Origin: Sulfolobales archaeon HS-7
Lineage (GTDB): Archaea > Thermoproteota > Thermoprotei_A > Sulfolobales > Sulfolobaceae
NCBI GenBank assembly: GCA_019704295.1
Contig: AP024596.1
Span: 1,473,369-1,537,368, forward strand
DNA: 64,000 nt
Direction: 5' to 3'
The notes beneath the pieces were generated by a model. The model was not told the DNA's origin. It ran no database searches and worked only from the letters and a program-made list of their open reading frames with translations. Numbering within the stretch: the stretch's first letter is position 1; every line of letters begins with the position of its first letter. The translations under genes and the position numbers were made by a program. Below are positions 43,048 through 52,202 of the stretch, piece by piece.

Positions 43048-44703
43048 ATGAGAAGTACAACCCGTCTTTCACTTTCACTTAATGGCTTTTGGCATTTCAA
43101 GACAGGAGGCAATTCCTTCGAGGAACTCAGAGAGGGAGATCTCATATACGTTCCCTCCGCGTGGAATAACCAAAATCCTATGTGGTTTGATTTCGAAGGA
43201 ATCTCCTGGTATCAAAGAACGGTTTACGTACCAAATCTTCCGGGTAAGGTTCTGCTTACTTCTGGAGGAATTGTGGGAAAATGTGAGGTTTGGGTAAATG
43301 GAGAAAAGGAGGGGTCATTCGACCTCTCGTACATCCCATTCTTAATCCATCTAAAGAACGTAAAGAAAGGGGATGAAAACTGGATTTCTCTAAAGGTTGA
43401 CAACACCCTCTCTTTACTCGATTTTCCCCCAGGAAACAGTCACAGGCAGACAGCATTTGATTTTTACCATTATGGCGGTCTCATTAGAGATGTTGGAATT
43501 GTAATAGTACCCGAAGAGGGGCTTGAAAAGGTAAATTTTAACACGGATAGCAGGGGACATCTGAAATTAAAATTTGACACCAACTGCGATGGATGTGAGG
43601 CTAAGTTAAATATACCAGCATTAGGCTTTTCTAAGAGTGTCTCTACTGAGGACGAGGTATTAATTCCCGGTGTAAAACAGTGGTCTATAGATGGCCCTCG
43701 CCTTTACGAGGTAAAGTTAGAACTTACTAAAGGAGAGGAAGTAAAAGATAACGTCATTCACAAACTGGGATTTAGAGACCTAATTGTTGAGGGCGAGGAC
43801 ATTTTACTTAATGGAAGAAAAATATTCCTTAAGGGGTTCGGTAGACATGAGGATTTTCCGGTTACCGGGAAATACGTCCCCGGTTCCGTTCTCATAAGGG
43901 AATTCAACCTCATGAAGGCAGTTCACGCTAACTCCTTTAGGACGTCACATTACCCTTATTCAACAGAGAACCTAGAACTCGCTGACGAAATGGGTTTCCT
44001 CGTTATACTAGAGGCCCCTCTCTCTTACTCTACCCTTAATCACATTACGAAAGATTTCTCTATGTTCTCAAGCGACGATTACCTTAGTAGGGCAAAAAGG
44101 GTCATAGAGCATATTGTAGATTACTACGGGAACTATACGTCGGTAGTTATGTTCAGCGTAGCGAACGAACCTCCTTCTGATAGGGAAAACGTGACGGATT
44201 TCCTGAAAGAACTAATACTAACCGTAAAACAAAGGGACAGCAGACCAGTAACCTTTGCCTCAAATCATTGGAGCGCGGATAAGGCGATACAGTACTGTGA
44301 CGTGATATCGCTTAACTTCTACTTCGGATGGTACTCAGAACACAATCAGATTGATGTCGGCGTGAAGAAGGCAGAAGAGGAATTAGATAAGGTTAAGCGA
44401 TTTGAAAAGCCTATATTGATAACGGAGTTTGGTGCAGATGCGATAGCGGGATTTCACTCCGAACCTCCGGTGGAATGGAGCGAAGAGTATCAATCGGAAT
44501 TGCTGTCAAAGTATATAGACGCTCTTTCAAGAAAGGGAGTAGCGGGAATTCACATATGGAATTTAGTGGAATTTAGGACTTACTCAAGTCCCTCTAGAAC
44601 TGGATTTAACAGAAAGGGCATACTAACTAGGGAAAGAGAACCAAAGAGCTCTTATTTCGCAGTAAAGAGTATATTCGGTTCCTTAAAAGACTTTAATGAA
44701 TAA
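43048..44703 (+). CDS. GH2 family beta-glycosidase
   Basis: The 551-residue protein (from ATG 43048; a GTG at 43012 would add 12 residues encoded over the TATA box) shows the GH2 layout. The sugar-binding domain has YVPSAWNN, ISWYQRTVYVP and FDFYHYGGLIRDVGIV. The immunoglobulin-like domain ends near KLGFRDLIVEGEDILLNGRK. The TIM barrel starts IFLKGFGRHEDFPVTGK. The acid/base Glu is in FSVANEPPSD and the nucleophile Glu in LITEFGADAIAG. It is likely cytoplasmic (no signal peptide) and could be a beta-glucuronidase or beta-galactosidase. It is upstream of a surface protein and a GH116 gene, probably one function. Confidence 0.85.
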   Translation: MRSTTRLSLSLNGFWHFKTGGNSFEELREGDLIYVPSAWNNQNPMWFDFEGISWYQRTVYVPNLPGKVLLTSGGIVGKCEVWVNGEKEGSFDLSYIPFLIHLKNVKKGDENWISLKVDNTLSLLDFPPGNSHRQTAFDFYHYGGLIRDVGIVIVPEEGLEKVNFNTDSRGHLKLKFDTNCDGCEAKLNIPALGFSKSVSTEDEVLIPGVKQWSIDGPRLYEVKLELTKGEEVKDNVIHKLGFRDLIVEGEDILLNGRKIFLKGFGRHEDFPVTGKYVPGSVLIREFNLMKAVHANSFRTSHYPYSTENLELADEMGFLVILEAPLSYSTLNHITKDFSMFSSDDYLSRAKRVIEHIVDYYGNYTSVVMFSVANEPPSDRENVTDFLKELILTVKQRDSRPVTFASNHWSADKAIQYCDVISLNFYFGWYSEHNQIDVGVKKAEEELDKVKRFEKPILITEFGADAIAGFHSEPPVEWSEEYQSELLSKYIDALSRKGVAGIHIWNLVEFRTYSSPSRTGFNRKGILTREREPKSSYFAVKSIFGSLKDFNE

Positions 44704-44789
44704 ACGTGGTGCTCCTACATATATTTGCATTATGAAGATGGAATTATACCAAGTGAAAAACTTTTAAACTGAAAGTCTTACGATTTTGT

Positions 44790-46598
44790 ATGAAAATAGG
44801 GTTAATATTCCTGACGTTATTGGTCTTAACTCTTGTAGTCTTCATGCCACTAATTCCACAATCTGCCACAGAAATCACATTAAATGGTAAATACAAGTTT
44901 TCAAACCTCCTTATTGGCACAGTACCCTTTGACAAGGGATACGTTCAGATAGATTTTAATGGAGTACTTTATTTTTCTGAAGAGGTATTAGAGAGTGAAT
45001 TTGGCATTCACATTACACCTAAGGGTATATCAGGCTACACAACAATGAGTTACACAGCAAATGGTGCTAACTCTAGTGATATAGTAAATGCCTCTGCACT
45101 TTACACAGCTTACGCTTATTACGGGAACGACGTTTACATATATTTAGTTTCTCCTTCAAGCAACTTCACATCAATGGACCTTCGATACGTCATCTTTAAC
45201 GGCAACTTATTCTTTGGAAATGGCGAACTGATATCTAGTGGGTTTGTAGTAGGTGCATTGGGTAACGATTCCTCTTTAGCAGTCCTTTGGAAACCCTCTC
45301 TTAACGCTAGCGATACTTTCCTCTTAACTTACATTCAAAATAGATTGGTGTCAAACGTATCGTTACAGCAGAATGTTAATTTTATCCTTAGCCTCAACTC
45401 TCAGAACGAGTTAATTTCGTTTCAGCAGTTACTCTCCTACAACGGCAGGGAACTCTCAGTATTTAACACAAGTGTAGACCGTAATGGGACGAGCATTTAC
45501 GTTGCATCTTTCGCCACAAACGGAAAAGAGATTGGGAAATTACCCGTCCTAGAGGCTGCAGGAGACAGCGGATACCCCTACAACTTTGCCTACGTACTTA
45601 ACAATAGTAATACCCTTTACATATCATCCTCTACTGGAATTGCGCGAGAGATAAACCTAAGTTTCACGCCGAAAGGCATAGAAACGTTCTCCCTTGACAG
45701 ATACGTTATATTATCTAAAGAGATATACTCTACACAAAACGAGATAATCCTGGAGGACTACATGGTTGTTCTAAACAGTCCTAAGGTCAGTTGTTATCCT
45801 ATAGGAGATACGACCATATCCATAAACACCGGTTATTCAGGCACCAACGCTGGTTATTCCGGTACCGAGATAAACATAACCAATTATCACACAACGATTT
45901 ACGCTTTTCCTGACGTGCTGCACATGTATGAGTTTAACGCTTCTGTTAGCTACTCATTTAATTCCGTAATGGAAGCGCAGGCTACTATCTATCTATCCGG
46001 GTTTTACGTAGTAAACCAGACGAGAAGCTATCCCCCATCACCGGCGATAGCAGTTAATGAGGTAAATACCACTAACTCGACAATTCTGGAGCTTTCCTAC
46101 AACGATTCAAACTGTATTTTTGGACATTTCTACGTAAGAGTAAATGGAACTACCGTATTGACTTCAGTTAACCCGTTTGGTACTGGAAACTATACAGTAA
46201 CCAGTAGCGGAGATTACAACGTAACTGTTGAGGTTTGTGGAATATTGGGGAATGCTACCACTTCTAAGGAGATTATAGTTGAAGTGCCGGTAGTGACGAC
46301 AACAACGACAACCAGTACTACCACAACCACTTCAACTACTACAACGTCTACTAATACAAGTACCTCATCTACGACGAGTAGTCAAACAACGACCACTACT
46401 CAAACAAGTACCACTAGTACCACGACAAGTTCGAGCTCTGCTACATCAACTACAGAGACAACTCAGAGTGTCGTATCAACGCTTAGCAGTGTACCTCCCT
46501 CAAGCACATCTAGTACAGTGTCTACGATCGCGATTGCGGTTGTCATCGTTGTGGTAATCCTGGTTATTGTAGGAATTTTGCTCCTCAGAAGAAGGTAA
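44790..46598 (+). CDS. Surface protein with Thr/Ser-rich stalk and C-terminal anchor
   Basis: The 602-residue protein starts with a signal peptide (MKIGLIFLTLLVLTLVVFMP). It has a long beta-rich extracellular part with many NxS/T sites, then a low-complexity stalk of Thr and Ser (about 500-570). It ends with one membrane helix (VSTIAIAVVIVVVILVIVGI) and RRR. This is the usual layout of archaeal surface-anchored substrate-binding or enzyme proteins. I do not recognise the ectodomain. A TATA-like CTTTTAAAC near 44760-44768 lies 25 bases before the ATG. Its position between GH2 and GH116 suggests a glycan-related role. Confidence 0.75.
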   Translation: MKIGLIFLTLLVLTLVVFMPLIPQSATEITLNGKYKFSNLLIGTVPFDKGYVQIDFNGVLYFSEEVLESEFGIHITPKGISGYTTMSYTANGANSSDIVNASALYTAYAYYGNDVYIYLVSPSSNFTSMDLRYVIFNGNLFFGNGELISSGFVVGALGNDSSLAVLWKPSLNASDTFLLTYIQNRLVSNVSLQQNVNFILSLNSQNELISFQQLLSYNGRELSVFNTSVDRNGTSIYVASFATNGKEIGKLPVLEAAGDSGYPYNFAYVLNNSNTLYISSSTGIAREINLSFTPKGIETFSLDRYVILSKEIYSTQNEIILEDYMVVLNSPKVSCYPIGDTTISINTGYSGTNAGYSGTEINITNYHTTIYAFPDVLHMYEFNASVSYSFNSVMEAQATIYLSGFYVVNQTRSYPPSPAIAVNEVNTTNSTILELSYNDSNCIFGHFYVRVNGTTVLTSVNPFGTGNYTVTSSGDYNVTVEVCGILGNATTSKEIIVEVPVVTTTTTTSTTTTTSTTTTSTNTSTSSTTSSQTTTTTQTSTTSTTTSSSSATSTTETTQSVVSTLSSVPPSSTSSTVSTIAIAVVIVVVILVIVGILLLRRR

Positions 46599-46630
46599 CC
46601 CTTTTATACGATTTTAATCCCTTTTTCTCT

Positions 46631-48667
46631 ATGGTTAAAGTTAACTCAAGTTTTTACGTGAAAGGCGGAATGCCTCTAGGAGGGATAGGAGCTGGAAAGA
46701 TAGAGATAACGCCTAGAGGAGAGTTAGTGAACTTTAACCTCGGAAATAACTGGTCTAAGCCGATAAGGAAGCTAGAGGCTTTCCACATACTAGTAAAACC
46801 TGAAAAAGGAGAACCCTTTCTACTCCAGGACCCAGTTACACCGTTCTACTATTTGCCCAATTTATCAACGCCCCTAGAGGGAGACATGAAATATCCTATC
46901 GCTAACCTCATCGCAAAAAGGGGGGATGTAGAGGCTAGAGTAACGTACTTTTCTGCCTTAATTCCTGAGGACGTTGACGACTCCTCACTTCCAGCAGTGG
47001 GAATTTACGTAAGGACTAACGCAAAGGCCACATTAGCGCTTTCTTTTCCGAATGTCATGGGGATTAACGCCTCGGGTAGGGTAAATAGACGGGTGAAGGA
47101 CGGATTCTCCTCTATTAACGCAAGGGCTAATCCTTACGATCACCTTGCGGGCGAGACTTACGTGATCTCCAATGACCCGAAAAGGGTTATTACCCAGTAT
47201 AACGCGAATGGAGGTAGGGAGAGAGAAAAGACCCTTAGACCAGGGAAGTTTTTCGAGAACGAAGACGTCTGGAAAGCCTTTCTCTCTGGTGAGGAAATAA
47301 AAGAGGAAGCGGGGGAGTCCATGGGTTCGTATTACCTTCCCGCAGGGATGATAATCACGGAGGGAGAGGCGAAGTTCGTTATTTCCTGGTATATGAGGCA
47401 TCCCTCTACGGAATTTCCGTATAGACACTACTATACTAATCTCTTTGAAAGTGCAATAGAGGTAGGGAGGTATTTCCTTGACAACTTCGATGAATTTCTA
47501 AGGAGGACTATTAAATGGCAGGACTCCCTTATCGACCCCAGCCTGCCGGATTGGCTTAAGGATGCAATAATTAACAGTACTTACGTTTTAACATCCTCGG
47601 CGTGGCTTGATGAAAAAGGTAGGTTCTCATTGCTGGAAGCGCCTGAGGTAGGTCCTATGGTCGGGACTGTAGGGGGGTTCGCCTACGAAACGGGAACCCT
47701 TCCGATCGTCCTCTTATTCCCTAAACTTGAGGAGAAATTTCTAAGGGAGTTAGCTAAGTCAATTAGAGATGACGGTTACATTCCTCACGACCTAGGTACT
47801 TTCTCCTTTGACTCTCCATCTGATGGCACTACAGCTCCTCCCAAGTGGAAGGATACGAATCCGACATTTACCCTCTTAGTACTAAGGTATTTTAAAATAA
47901 CTAACGATATGGACTTTCTCAGGGAAATGTACCCTTACCTAAAAAGGGCAATGGATTGGTTCCTCTCCCAGGATAAGGACGCAGACGGTTTACCGGAGTT
48001 AGAGGGAAGTTGCGACACCGGTTACGACTGCGTACCGATGAAAGGTTGGAGTTCGTACACTTCCACTCTTGCAATTACCTCCTATCTAGCTCAAAGGGAA
48101 GTAGCATCGGTTCTACATGATGCAGGAGAGGTCGAGAGAATGAATGAAGTTTTGCAGAAGTCAAGGAAATCGCTTTTATCCACTTTTGATGGCAAGAAAT
48201 TTAAGGCGTGGAAGTATTCCCCTGAGTCCTTTGTTTTTGCGGCTCAGCTTACTGGTTCCTGGTGGTCGTTCCTCTTAGGTTTAGAGGAAGTGGTTTCCGA
48301 GGATGTGATCAAAGTGATCCTTAGGACTGTAAGGGAGTATAACGGAAAGGCCTCCCCATACTGCACGCCAAATATGGTTACTGAAGATGGTTCTGAGGTT
48401 GATATAGACTCCCAACTCACCTCATCCTGGCCTAGACTTGTCTTCTCCATTTCCTCCCTGGGTTATAGAAGGGAGTCCCACGAGTGGCAAAATATAGCAA
48501 AGAAGGAATGGGATAATCTCGTCAGGGAGGGACTGATCTGGAATTTCCCTTCAATAATTCACGGATGGGACGGTAAACCAGACAACCCCTTTCTTGATCA
48601 TTACATAGGGAGTCCCGCACTTTGGAGTTTTACCTACCATTACTCAATGAGGGCGTCTAAAAAATGA
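46631..48667 (+). CDS. GH116 beta-glycosidase (SSO1353-like)
   Basis: The 678-residue protein has the N-terminal beta domain (YVKGGMPLGGIGAGKIEITP, the GGIGxG signature of GBA2/GH116) and the alpha/alpha barrel with LPDWLKDAIINSTYVLTSSA. SLLEAPEVGP holds the probable nucleophile Glu. KWKDTNPTF and GSCDTGYDCVPMKGWSSYTS are the acid/base neighbourhood. Characterised archaeal members cleave beta-glucosides and beta-xylosides, and some relatives act on N-acetylglucosaminides. A TATA-like TTTTATACG at 46601-46609 gives a leaderless start. The stop overlaps the next gene (ATGA), so it is translationally coupled to a PIG-L deacetylase. Confidence 0.88.
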   Translation: MVKVNSSFYVKGGMPLGGIGAGKIEITPRGELVNFNLGNNWSKPIRKLEAFHILVKPEKGEPFLLQDPVTPFYYLPNLSTPLEGDMKYPIANLIAKRGDVEARVTYFSALIPEDVDDSSLPAVGIYVRTNAKATLALSFPNVMGINASGRVNRRVKDGFSSINARANPYDHLAGETYVISNDPKRVITQYNANGGREREKTLRPGKFFENEDVWKAFLSGEEIKEEAGESMGSYYLPAGMIITEGEAKFVISWYMRHPSTEFPYRHYYTNLFESAIEVGRYFLDNFDEFLRRTIKWQDSLIDPSLPDWLKDAIINSTYVLTSSAWLDEKGRFSLLEAPEVGPMVGTVGGFAYETGTLPIVLLFPKLEEKFLRELAKSIRDDGYIPHDLGTFSFDSPSDGTTAPPKWKDTNPTFTLLVLRYFKITNDMDFLREMYPYLKRAMDWFLSQDKDADGLPELEGSCDTGYDCVPMKGWSSYTSTLAITSYLAQREVASVLHDAGEVERMNEVLQKSRKSLLSTFDGKKFKAWKYSPESFVFAAQLTGSWWSFLLGLEEVVSEDVIKVILRTVREYNGKASPYCTPNMVTEDGSEVDIDSQLTSSWPRLVFSISSLGYRRESHEWQNIAKKEWDNLVREGLIWNFPSIIHGWDGKPDNPFLDHYIGSPALWSFTYHYSMRASKK

Positions 48668-49302
48668 GATTGCTTTTTGTAGCGCCCCATCCTGACGATG
48701 AATGCGACAACGCCGGCGGCACTCTTCTGAGGCTATCTAGGAGGGGTGTGGAAATAGCCGTTCTCTACCTTACTGATGGACGAAAGGGTTCTCCGTGTTC
48801 ATGGGAAAGGGGGAAGAGACTTGCGGAGATTAGGAGAGCTGAGGCAGTAGCAGGTCTTAAGTGGGCGGGAATAAAGAGATGGTTCTTTCTTTCCTATTCC
48901 GACGGAGAGTTAATCAAGAATGTGAATGTAGCGTTCTTTCAAGTCAAGAGAGTAATTACGGAATTCTCTCCGCACGTAATTATATATCCCTCTGAATTTG
49001 ACTCTCATCCAGATCATAGAGCTGGAGGCCTAATCGTGAAAAAGATAGATTACCCGTCTCTCTTGTTAAGTTACGTCAACTGGGGCGGCGCGAAGGAAAT
49101 TGCAGAGGTGCTTCTCGTTCCCGTGAGCGACTTGATTCAGGAGAAACTTAAATTCGGACGTTTTCATAAAAGCCAGTTTAAGTACTTCGACGGAGATTAC
49201 ATACGAAAGTTCTTCCTTGCTGAGAACGAGAGGTTCTTCATAAAGAAGAAGGTGAATTTACCAGAATTTCTGAAACTCACGCACGGAAAAATAATAGGCT
49301 AA
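48664..49302 (+). CDS. PIG-L family de-N-acetylase
   Basis: The 212-residue protein has the zinc motif APHPDDECDNAGG at the start (H-P-D-D-E) and FDSHPDHRAGG (H-x2-H) later. Both are hallmarks of the LmbE/PIG-L family, which removes acetyl groups from N-acetylglucosamine or chitobiose-like sugars. It has no signal peptide. The 4-base overlap with the GH116 gene implies joint function: the glycosidase frees an amino sugar and this enzyme deacetylates it. That link is inference from gene order. Confidence 0.88.
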   Translation: MRLLFVAPHPDDECDNAGGTLLRLSRRGVEIAVLYLTDGRKGSPCSWERGKRLAEIRRAEAVAGLKWAGIKRWFFLSYSDGELIKNVNVAFFQVKRVITEFSPHVIIYPSEFDSHPDHRAGGLIVKKIDYPSLLLSYVNWGGAKEIAEVLLVPVSDLIQEKLKFGRFHKSQFKYFDGDYIRKFFLAENERFFIKKKVNLPEFLKLTHGKIIG

Positions 49303-49618
49303 TTAGGTTAAGAAGCTTATCTGCTACCCAACAGAACTCTAACATACTCAGGAAGTTAAGGCGGAAATTATGTTACATGAATTTCGTTGATGAGGACTCT
49401 AGGGCAAAAACTTTAGATATTCCTTATATTGTATTACGAACATTTGATAGAATTAGACTAATTTGTCCCAACTGCAAGGTGCGGAAAAATACATAAAATA
49501 AAAAGGCCACTATAGGGAGGCTATCCCTCGGAAATCTACCTCAGCACTAGCTTAAGGGACCAAACGAAGTTGTGCCAGGAATTCAATAGTGAAAAAACTT
49601 CGTGACGTTTTCTTCGAA
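49303..49618. other. Gene-free stretch
   Basis: No gene is seen. This is a convergent intergenic region between the PIG-L gene and the DUF4097-like gene. Confidence 0.4.
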
Positions 49619-50437
49619 TTACGAAATTAGTACTTCCCCGTTCTGAACAGATATACTCATGCTCGCCTTTCCTTTTCCCAGTATTCCCGAAAAGTATCCT
49701 TGAGAGTAAGTAACGTTATTAAAGGTAATTCCATTCACATTGATTGAACCAAGAACGGTTGAAGCCTTTATCGAAATCGAAGATTGCCGATTTATATGAA
49801 CAGTTATCTGACCGTTTGAAGACGATATGTAATATTCCCCTGAAGTTATTGGCAGAACGTCGTTGAAATATATCTCCCCGTTGCTGGTTATTACACGCGC
49901 TACGCTTACGTTCTCTGGTGTAATGTAGATTTCCCCGTTAGACGAGGACAAGGACAAGTATTTTCCAGAGCTTACATTTGCGTATATAACTCCATTAGCT
50001 GCCGATACGGAAATCGCATCAAATGAGGAAATTTCAATTCTCCCTACCATGTTAGTTAGGGATATTGAGAGGTTAAGGTAAAGATCTCTGGGTAAGTAAA
50101 TCGTGAGGTTAACCCTTCTGATCAAAAACGAGGTCAACTGATTTAACAGCTCTATTTCAACGGCGGTATTATTCTGAACTACTTTCAATTCTGTAGTTGG
50201 TTTCACTATAAGGGATCTCACGCATTGCTGAAGGAGGATATAGCTTTTGTTCCACTGTAACACGTTAATTTCCCCGTTATATCCCCTAACGATAACCTCC
50301 TTTACATTGTGTGGACTTATTTTTTGATAAAGCGTGTACGATTCTCCTATGGAATGGGGAACAACGAATAAAACAACTGAGGAAATCAACACTGTCAATA
50401 CGATAATAAGGATCCCTTTCATGTAATCCATTTTCAC
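49619..50437 (-). CDS. DUF4097-like secreted adhesin-type protein
   Basis: The 272-residue protein has an N-terminal membrane helix (GILIIVLTVLISSVVLFVV) that may anchor it. A repetitive beta pattern follows, with SSNGEIYI, VSAANGVIYAN, ITSNGEIYFND and ISSSNGQITVH at regular intervals. This repeat of NG-x-I/V with strands is the mark of DUF4097 beta-helix proteins. Its role is unknown; in bacteria such proteins occur with a HTH and a small membrane protein in one operon, as here. It overlaps the upstream small membrane gene by four bases. Confidence 0.7.
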   Translation of the reverse strand: MKMDYMKGILIIVLTVLISSVVLFVVPHSIGESYTLYQKISPHNVKEVIVRGYNGEINVLQWNKSYILLQQCVRSLIVKPTTELKVVQNNTAVEIELLNQLTSFLIRRVNLTIYLPRDLYLNLSISLTNMVGRIEISSFDAISVSAANGVIYANVSSGKYLSLSSSNGEIYITPENVSVARVITSNGEIYFNDVLPITSGEYYISSSNGQITVHINRQSSISIKASTVLGSINVNGITFNNVTYSQGYFSGILGKGKASMSISVQNGEVLIS

Positions 50438-50682
50438 TCCTCCAACTGCTTCTTGATTTCCTCTAGTTTGCTCTCAATAGAGGAAAGTTTGTTAACTATT
50501 TCGGTGTACTCTTCGGGACTCGTACGCATGCTTGTTAGAACCTTCCTCCACACCGGGATCGCTACGAGAAGAACTATGAAAGCGAAGAGAACTCCGGGGG
50601 CTCCACTGCGGATTATGGCAGCGGAGAGTATTAGCGCTATGGAAACCCAAACTACAACAGTGGATGCCAACATTTCATTCAT
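50434..50682 (-). CDS. Small membrane protein of the DUF4097 operon
   Basis: The 82-residue protein has two hydrophobic segments (ASTVVVWVSIALILSAAII and APGVLFAFIVLLVAIPVW) and a coiled-coil end (IVNKLSSIESKLEEIKKQLE). It overlaps the regulator gene upstream by 8 bases and the DUF4097 gene downstream by 4. This arrangement parallels bacterial PadR / DUF1700-type / DUF4097 operons, with analogous rather than identical parts. Confidence 0.7.
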   Translation of the reverse strand: MNEMLASTVVVWVSIALILSAAIIRSGAPGVLFAFIVLLVAIPVWRKVLTSMRTSPEEYTEIVNKLSSIESKLEEIKKQLEE

Positions 50683-50983
50683 TACTTCTCCCCTCCATCA
50701 ACCTCACTACCTCCTCTGGTGACACGCTTATTGAGAACTCCACTAACTCGTAGTACCTCAACGCCTTTGCTACGTCCTGAGAGACCACTATCCTCGACTT
50801 CACTATTCCCGCCTTCTGAAGCTTTATGAGATGAACCTTCGCTAAAGCCCTGCTTATACCCGCCTTTTTCGCCAAATCCGACAGGTATAAAGGCCCATCT
50901 CTCTTTAGGATTCCTACTAGTTTCAACCTTAAAGGGTGACCTAAGGCCTCTAGCTGTACCGCTAATCCCTCTAATTCGTCCAT
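50675..50983 (-). CDS. ArsR-like winged-helix regulator
   Basis: The 102-residue protein has a winged helix with LGHPLRLKLVGILKRDGPLY, LSDLAKKAGISRALAKVHLIKLQ as recognition part, and a wing GIVKSRIVVSQDVAKALRYYEL, typical of ArsR-like and other archaeal HTH regulators. No metal-binding Cys is present. It is the first gene of the three-gene operon with the small membrane protein and the DUF4097 protein. A palindrome (TGTAAT, 6 bases, ATTACA) at 50996-51013 just upstream suggests autoregulation. Confidence 0.8.
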   Translation of the reverse strand: MDELEGLAVQLEALGHPLRLKLVGILKRDGPLYLSDLAKKAGISRALAKVHLIKLQKAGIVKSRIVVSQDVAKALRYYELVEFSISVSPEEVVRLMEGRSNE

Positions 50984-50995
50984 CCATTTTCATCA

Positions 50996-51013
50996 TGTAA
51001 TAAAATGATTACA
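50996..51013. promoter_or_regulatory. Operator palindrome at the HTH/DUF4097 operon
   Basis: TGTAATAAAATGATTACA has perfect 6-base arms. It lies between the regulator ATG (50983) and a TATA-like box (TTAATAATG on the minus strand, near 51014-51025), where binding would block transcription. A further ATTACA-like half occurs near 51043. Confidence 0.5.
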
Positions 51014-51668
51014 CATTATTAAAGCTTTTCATGTATGAAAGTAATTACATCTTATGTGCCACTATGCTTTTGAATGAGACTTAATTTTACAACACTCGCG
51101 TAAATTGCTGAAATCTCCTTAGCAGGGGGGAATACTCTCTACCTAGAAACATGGGAAATTTTTGAAAAACCTACATTTAGGTTGAGAGAAATTAGCATAT
51201 CCCATTTAATGCCTTGTGACAAGCATACAATTATGAGAATTGAAGATAAGGGCCAGTGGGGAGGGGTACCTAACCATTTAGAGTAGGAAGAGTTAGATGA
51301 GTTCTAAAAACTGGTTAAAAAGAAGAGTCAAGAAAAGCTACCGATAAACCCTCTTATGACGCCCAATCTCTCAAATACAGTTTTTTTAGTTAACACTATA
51401 TAATATTCTTGTATCACCAGTAACTTCTAAGGAAAAAACGGGTTTCTGCACATGTCATTTCTTAACTTTTCTCCAACAACTCTAAACCAAATGAACCACT
51501 TTATCGGAAAACTCATTTCCCTCTTGCAAAAAAGATTTCCCTTTGTTCTAAAAATTGTCTGTCCTAGTGAAATTGCCTCACGTTATTGATTTTTAGTACA
51601 AATGCGACCTTGATCGTGGAGCTGGGTGGTAAATCAATTACGTCTCCACTATTCCTAAATCCTGGGTT
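51014..51668. other. Gene-free stretch
   Basis: No gene is seen in 51014-51668 apart from the operon promoter at its left edge. Confidence 0.35.
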
Positions 51669-52202
51669 TCAAACTAAACCGCTTGTGAGTATCACAAACC
51701 CCACAGTGTAAAGTATGAATATTGCTACTGCTCTCATGTATTTTTCAGGAATTGAGTAAAATACCGCAAAGGAGAGACATAAAACGCTTAGAAAGCCGAG
51801 CAATCCCCCTAACACTGCGTAAATAAGAGCGTTAGTCATGAAGTACGCCGATATAATGAACATGTTGACTTCCACCCCCTCTGCCATTACTCCCAGTGCT
51901 GCGGTTATGAAGGAACCCTTTGGTGACGGGTAGTCCGAGAAGATGAAAAAAGTACCCATTCCTATGAAGAGGATACCGAGTAACATCTTGAGGTTGTGTT
52001 CCGCCGTATCCGTAATCAGTAACGGAAGAGCGTAATATACTCCCACACTCATCAGGAGCACTCCTGCTATTCCTGTCATCGTACCAAATGTTCCAGCTCT
52101 CTTATTTCCCCTCCTCCCCATGTAGGAGAACATGGACATTTCCAATCCTTCGAAAACGCAGGGAAAAAAAGCCGTCAGAAAGGCGACTTCAGTGGGAAGC
52201 AC
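51669..52202 (-). CDS. FTR1-like integral membrane permease
   Basis: The 177-residue protein has five or six membrane helices. FFPCVFEGLEMSMF opens the first and AALGVMAEGVEVNMFI the middle one. The paired E-G-L/V-E motifs on two helices resemble the REGLE motifs of FTR1-type iron permeases, though Arg is missing. The protein is shorter than most FTR1 family members. It overlaps the upstream phosphoesterase gene by 14 bases, so they share an operon. Confidence 0.55.
   Translation of the reverse strand: MLPTEVAFLTAFFPCVFEGLEMSMFSYMGRRGNKRAGTFGTMTGIAGVLLMSVGVYYALPLLITDTAEHNLKMLLGILFIGMGTFFIFSDYPSPKGSFITAALGVMAEGVEVNMFIISAYFMTNALIYAVLGGLLGFLSVLCLSFAVFYSIPEKYMRAVAIFILYTVGFVILTSGLV

Noticed and set aside
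50682..50996. Second frame of 104 codons over the HTH gene
   Set aside because: Shadow of the winged-helix gene in another frame with glycine-arginine rich nonsense sequence.
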